From Firm-04 sp045617625 (GTDB lineage Bacteria > Bacillota > Clostridia > Oscillospirales > Ruminococcaceae), in the NCBI GenBank assembly GCA_045617625.1, contig JAZLJA010000055.1:11951-75950 (forward strand): DNA of 64,000 nucleotides, given 5' to 3'. This document shows, one piece after another, positions 60,999 through 64,000 of this stretch. Under the pieces are notes generated by a model, which saw only the letters and a list, made by a program, of their open reading frames with translations, was not told the origin of the DNA and ran no database searches. A program made the translations under genes and the position numbers. Each line of letters starts with the position of its first letter. The first letter of the stretch is position 1.

Positions 60999-61089
60999 CT
61001 CAGCACTCCTGTGCAATCGGTATTAACCGACGATTTGAATGAATTCTTATTTGAACTCGTAGTGTAAATTCATAGGGTTCTAAATTTAC
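60970..61089 (-). ncRNA. tracrRNA of the type II CRISPR-Cas system
   Basis: About 120 nt on the minus strand. From its 5' end: an anti-repeat (61087-61049), hairpins TCGGTTAATACCGA (61030-61017) and GCACAGGAGTGC (61014-61003), then an intrinsic terminator with a 9-bp stem, TTCG loop and six T (60998-60970). The + strand at 61051-61087 reads TTGAACTCGTAGTGTAAAT and CATAGGGTTCTAAATTT, very like a type II-A CRISPR repeat (which begins GTTTGAGAG...), as expected for the complement of an anti-repeat. It carries a full consensus promoter. tracrRNA pairs with crRNA repeats and binds Cas9. Confidence 0.85.
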
Positions 61090-61095
61090 GAATTT

Positions 61096-61124
61096 ATTAT
61101 AACATATGAAAAGGAGTTTGTCAA
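61096..61124 (-). promoter_or_regulatory. tracrRNA promoter, overlapping the cas9 ribosome-binding region
   Basis: Minus strand TTGACA (61119-61124), 17-base spacer, TATAAT (61096-61101): full consensus. The -35 box ends one base before the cas9 ATG at 61126, and the spacer contains the cas9 SD (AAAAGGAG, 61109-61116). Confidence 0.88.
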
Positions 61125-61125
61125 G

Positions 61126-64000
61126 ATGAAGGATGCATATTTTTTAGGATTAGATATTGGAACAGATTCCGTTGGATATGCAGTCACCAATCAATCATAC
61201 GATCTTCTGAAACATAAAGGCGAAGCAATGTGGGGCGTGACTCTTTTTGAAGAGGCAAATCTTTGCACTGAACGTCGTGCATTTCGCACTGCCAGACGTC
61301 GGTTAGACAGACGCCAGCAACGTATTGCACTATTGCAGGAACTGTTTGCGCCTGAAATTCAAAAAGTGGATGCGGATTTTTTCATTCGTATGAAAAAGAG
61401 TTCCCTTTGCCGTGATGATACAGATGAACTCTACTCATTATTTTCGGAAGATGGCTATACTGATGTGACGTATCATCAAGAATATCCTACAATTCATCAT
61501 CTGATTTGTGAATTGATGAACAGCAACAAGCCTCATGATGTCCGTTTGGTCTATCTTGCCTGTGCTTGGCTGGTCAAACATCGCGGCCATTTTTTAAGTG
61601 ATGTCAGCAAAGAGAATGTAGCACAGCTGCAAAGCTTTGATAGTGTGTATCAAGATCTTGCCTATTGGTTTGAGGAAAAGGAATATTCACTCCCGTGGCA
61701 TCTTGATGCCAAAAGCAAGCTTGAAAATATATTGAAGCAGAATCTTTCCGTTTCTCGTAAATACGATGCGCTGAAAAAGGAAATCTATGCCGGAAAAAAG
61801 CCGACAAAATCCGAAACAGACGCTGTTGACCCTGAATTATTCATGAAATTGCTTTGTGGAAGCAAAGTATCTGTGGCTGGATTGTTTGGCAATGAAGAGT
61901 ATCACGAAATCGGTTCATGCAGTCTGGCGGATGATGACGAAGTGCTTGCCGAATTGATGTCGAAACTGGAAGATGATGATGCACTACTGATCCAAAAATC
62001 CAAAGCGGTCTATGACTGGACTGTATTAATCAACATCTTGCATGGTGCAAGTACCATATCAGAAGCGAAAGTGGGAGTTTATCAGCAGCATAAAGCAGAT
62101 TTACAATGGCTAAAACATTTGATTCGCACATGTGATGTGCAATCGTATGATGCCCTTTTCCGCGATACTGAATCGAAAGAGAACTATTCAGCTTATATCG
62201 CTTCCTCAAAAAATGCCGAAGCTTTTTTCAAACATCTTTTGAAAATCTTCAAAAACATCAAGCCGAATGAATCTGATGCTGTAGCTTTGGAGAAAGCAAA
62301 AGAACGAGTCGCCAATGGAACATTCTTACCCAAACAGGTCAATACCGATAACCGTGTTATCCCTTATCAGCTTTATTGGGTGGAGTTGGACGCAATTCTG
62401 AAGAACGCCGCCAATTATCTGCCATTTCTTTCACAGGCTGATACAGATGGCAAAACGGCAGCAGATAAAATTCGTTCCATTTTTACGTTTCGAGTTCCCT
62501 ATTTTGTCGGTCCGCTGAATGCGCATTCGCCCCATGCATGGATGAAGCGAAAAGCTGACGGGAAGATTTATCCGTGGAATCTGTCGGAGCTGGTCGATAT
62601 GGATGCCAGCGAGGATGAATTTATTCGTCGTATGACCGCCAAGTGCACCTATCTTCCTTCTGAAGATGTACTGCCAAAGGATTCCCTGCTGTATCATCGT
62701 TTTACGGTTCTGAATGAAATCAATAATATTAAAATTGATGATATTCCGATTACAACTGAGATCAAACAGGAAATCTATACAGAACTGTTCTTGCAGAATA
62801 GAAAAGTCACTCGTAAAAAATTGGAGGAATATCTGAAAGCACATGGCTACATGAACAAAGAATCAAAGTTGACCGGTGTGGATATTCAGATCAATGCCAA
62901 TCTGCGTCCTCAGCACGATTTCAAACGATTAATCGAAGCGAAACTGCTTTCTGAATCTGATGCGGAAGCAATCATCATGCGCATTACCTGCACGGAGGAT
63001 AAAATCCGTTTGAATCATTGGCTTCAGAGTCAATACGGTTTTTTGTCCGAGACTGACAGAAACTATCTTGTCAAACTAAACTATAAGGATTTCGGCAGAC
63101 TTTCCAAAGCATTTCTGACAGAATTGCAAGGTGTAAATCGAGACACCGGTGAAGTCATGACAATCATGCAGGCACTTTGGGAAACCAACAACAATCTGAT
63201 GGAATTGCTTTCTGATCGTTTCACATTTGCTGATGAAATCAGCAAAAAGGTCAAGGATTTCTATGCCGACAAGCCCCGCACCATTTCTGAACGACTGGAT
63301 GAAATGTATGTATCCAATGCAGTCAAACGCCCGATTATTCGCACACTGGAGATAGTCAAAGAGATTGCCGGTGTTTGCGGAAATCCCCCTGAAAAAATAT
63401 TTATTGAGATGGCAAGAGGGGCAACTGACGATCAGAAAAACAAGCGCACAGAATCAAGGCTACAGCAGATTCTCAGTTTGTATGAAAAATGCAAGGAGGA
63501 AGATGTTCGTGATCTCATAAAACAACTTGACAGCATGGGAGAAAGTGCAAATACCAAGCTGCAAGCCAAAGCATTATTCCTTTACTATATGCAGCTTGGA
63601 AAATGTATGTATACAGGAAAAACGATTGATTTGACACGCCTTTCCGAGGATTACAATATTGACCATATATATCCGCAGTCTCAGGTCAAGGATGACAGCA
63701 TTTTAAATAACATGGTTCTTGTTTGTTCGACCGTGAATGGTGAAAAACAAGATGTATTCCCGATTGCTGCCGAAATTAGGGCTAAGATGCAACCATTCTG
63801 GGAAATGCTCAAGAAAAACGGACTGCTCGGAGAGGAAAAATATAAGCGCCTAACCCGTCCAACGCCATTTACACCCGATGAAAAATGGGGCTTCATCAAT
63901 CGGCAGATGACCGAAACCACACAGTCTACGAAAGCAGTTGCTTCTATTTTGCAGGAACTGTATCCCGAAACTGAAATTGTGTATGTCAAGGCAAAGCTTG
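61126..64000 (+). CDS. cas9: CRISPR-associated endonuclease Cas9, 3' partial
   Basis: 958 codons are present and the frame runs off the window. Start ATG 61126, 9 bases after AAAAGGAG. Seen: RuvC-I FLGLDIGTDSVGYAV (Asp10), the Arg-rich bridge helix ERRAFRTARRRLDRRQQR (about 49-66), a recognition lobe of about 650 residues, RuvC-II IFIEMARG (Glu761) and the HNH core EDYNIDHIYPQSQ (Asp846-His847) with NNMVLV. All visible catalytic residues are intact; RuvC-III and the PAM-interacting domain lie beyond the edge. Residue spacing matches SpCas9 (Asp10, Glu762, His840), so a protein of about 1350 residues is likely, probably type II-A. The gene is more AT-rich than its neighbours. Confidence 0.97.
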   Translation, partial: MKDAYFLGLDIGTDSVGYAVTNQSYDLLKHKGEAMWGVTLFEEANLCTERRAFRTARRRLDRRQQRIALLQELFAPEIQKVDADFFIRMKKSSLCRDDTDELYSLFSEDGYTDVTYHQEYPTIHHLICELMNSNKPHDVRLVYLACAWLVKHRGHFLSDVSKENVAQLQSFDSVYQDLAYWFEEKEYSLPWHLDAKSKLENILKQNLSVSRKYDALKKEIYAGKKPTKSETDAVDPELFMKLLCGSKVSVAGLFGNEEYHEIGSCSLADDDEVLAELMSKLEDDDALLIQKSKAVYDWTVLINILHGASTISEAKVGVYQQHKADLQWLKHLIRTCDVQSYDALFRDTESKENYSAYIASSKNAEAFFKHLLKIFKNIKPNESDAVALEKAKERVANGTFLPKQVNTDNRVIPYQLYWVELDAILKNAANYLPFLSQADTDGKTAADKIRSIFTFRVPYFVGPLNAHSPHAWMKRKADGKIYPWNLSELVDMDASEDEFIRRMTAKCTYLPSEDVLPKDSLLYHRFTVLNEINNIKIDDIPITTEIKQEIYTELFLQNRKVTRKKLEEYLKAHGYMNKESKLTGVDIQINANLRPQHDFKRLIEAKLLSESDAEAIIMRITCTEDKIRLNHWLQSQYGFLSETDRNYLVKLNYKDFGRLSKAFLTELQGVNRDTGEVMTIMQALWETNNNLMELLSDRFTFADEISKKVKDFYADKPRTISERLDEMYVSNAVKRPIIRTLEIVKEIAGVCGNPPEKIFIEMARGATDDQKNKRTESRLQQILSLYEKCKEEDVRDLIKQLDSMGESANTKLQAKALFLYYMQLGKCMYTGKTIDLTRLSEDYNIDHIYPQSQVKDDSILNNMVLVCSTVNGEKQDVFPIAAEIRAKMQPFWEMLKKNGLLGEEKYKRLTRPTPFTPDEKWGFINRQMTETTQSTKAVASILQELYPETEIVYVKAKL

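Noticed and set aside
60783..61016. 77-codon minus-strand frame overlapping the tracrRNA terminator
   Set aside because: No SD, and it spans the terminator and the LRR gene end; not a credible gene.
61049..61087. A single CRISPR-repeat-like sequence before cas9
   Set aside because: It is not part of an array (no second copy or spacers). Its complement heads a transcript with promoter, hairpins and terminator, so it is the tracrRNA anti-repeat.

Overview
The window looks like the chromosome of a cellulolytic, cellulosome-forming Ruminococcus-type Firmicute (Oscillospiraceae/Ruminococcaceae). Reasons: several secreted proteins carry dockerin-type EF-hand modules (GH9 endoglucanase, GH10 xylanase, CotH-family protein, leucine-rich-repeat protein, and a reduced one on an expansin). 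There is a HrcA/CIRCE operator, Firmicute gene orders (rpmG-secE-nusG-rplK-rplA, the YmfF/YmfH peptidase pair), strong AGGAGG ribosome-binding sites and canonical sigma-A promoters, many ending in TGNTATAAT. The species cannot be named from the sequence alone. No scaffoldin is in the window.

Layout. 1-9 kb: end of a VWA-domain protein, htpG under CIRCE, secreted GH9 cellulase, yajC, then aroC-DUF4364-methyltransferase. 9.3-12.4 kb: GH10 xylanase, a MIF-like tautomerase and an XRE regulator with a membrane tail. 12.5-17.1 kb (minus): M16 peptidase pair, lgt, folD. 17.4-21.7 kb: a 1240-residue LacI-sensor/GGDEF/EAL/beta-solenoid fusion overlapping plsY. 21.8-29.2 kb: an AT-richer accessory block (ECF sigma factor, membrane anti-sigma, ABC ATPase, two permeases, lipoprotein) bordered by remnants of three decayed genes. 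29.3-32.1 kb: tRNA-Lys and rplA, rplK, nusG, secE, rpmG, all minus. 32.5-37.4 kb: MoxR ATPase-DUF58-transglutaminase cluster. 37.5-42.3 kb: two zinc-ribbon/TM2 paralogs and a VTC-DUF4956-Cthe_2159-like lipoprotein cluster. 42.4-47.7 kb: M24 peptidase diverging from trmB, a small ORF, pyrC, an Lrp-like regulator and an aminotransferase. 48-52 kb: a second ECF sigma/anti-sigma pair, a BaiN-like flavoprotein and a membrane protein. 52.2-54.8 kb: phosphatase, mnmM, small membrane protein, expansin. 54.9-60.8 kb: dockerin/CotH protein and leucine-rich-repeat/dockerin protein, divergently transcribed. 60.8-64 kb: start of a type II CRISPR-Cas locus, with a complete tracrRNA gene on the minus strand and the first 958 codons of cas9 running off the window.

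How it fits together. The secreted dockerin proteins are probably parts of a plant-fibre-degrading complex. The c-di-GMP fusion protein and the sigma/anti-sigma pair with an outer Thr/Pro-rich segment may connect outside signals to surface or secretion functions (inference). The most notable findings are: the tracrRNA, whose promoter overlaps the cas9 start and which lies antisense to the likely cas9 leader; the GGDEF-EAL protein with a beta-solenoid tail; a structured leader with its own terminator upstream of the CotH gene; the remnant-flanked ECF/ABC block; and a dispersed family of intergenic repeats.
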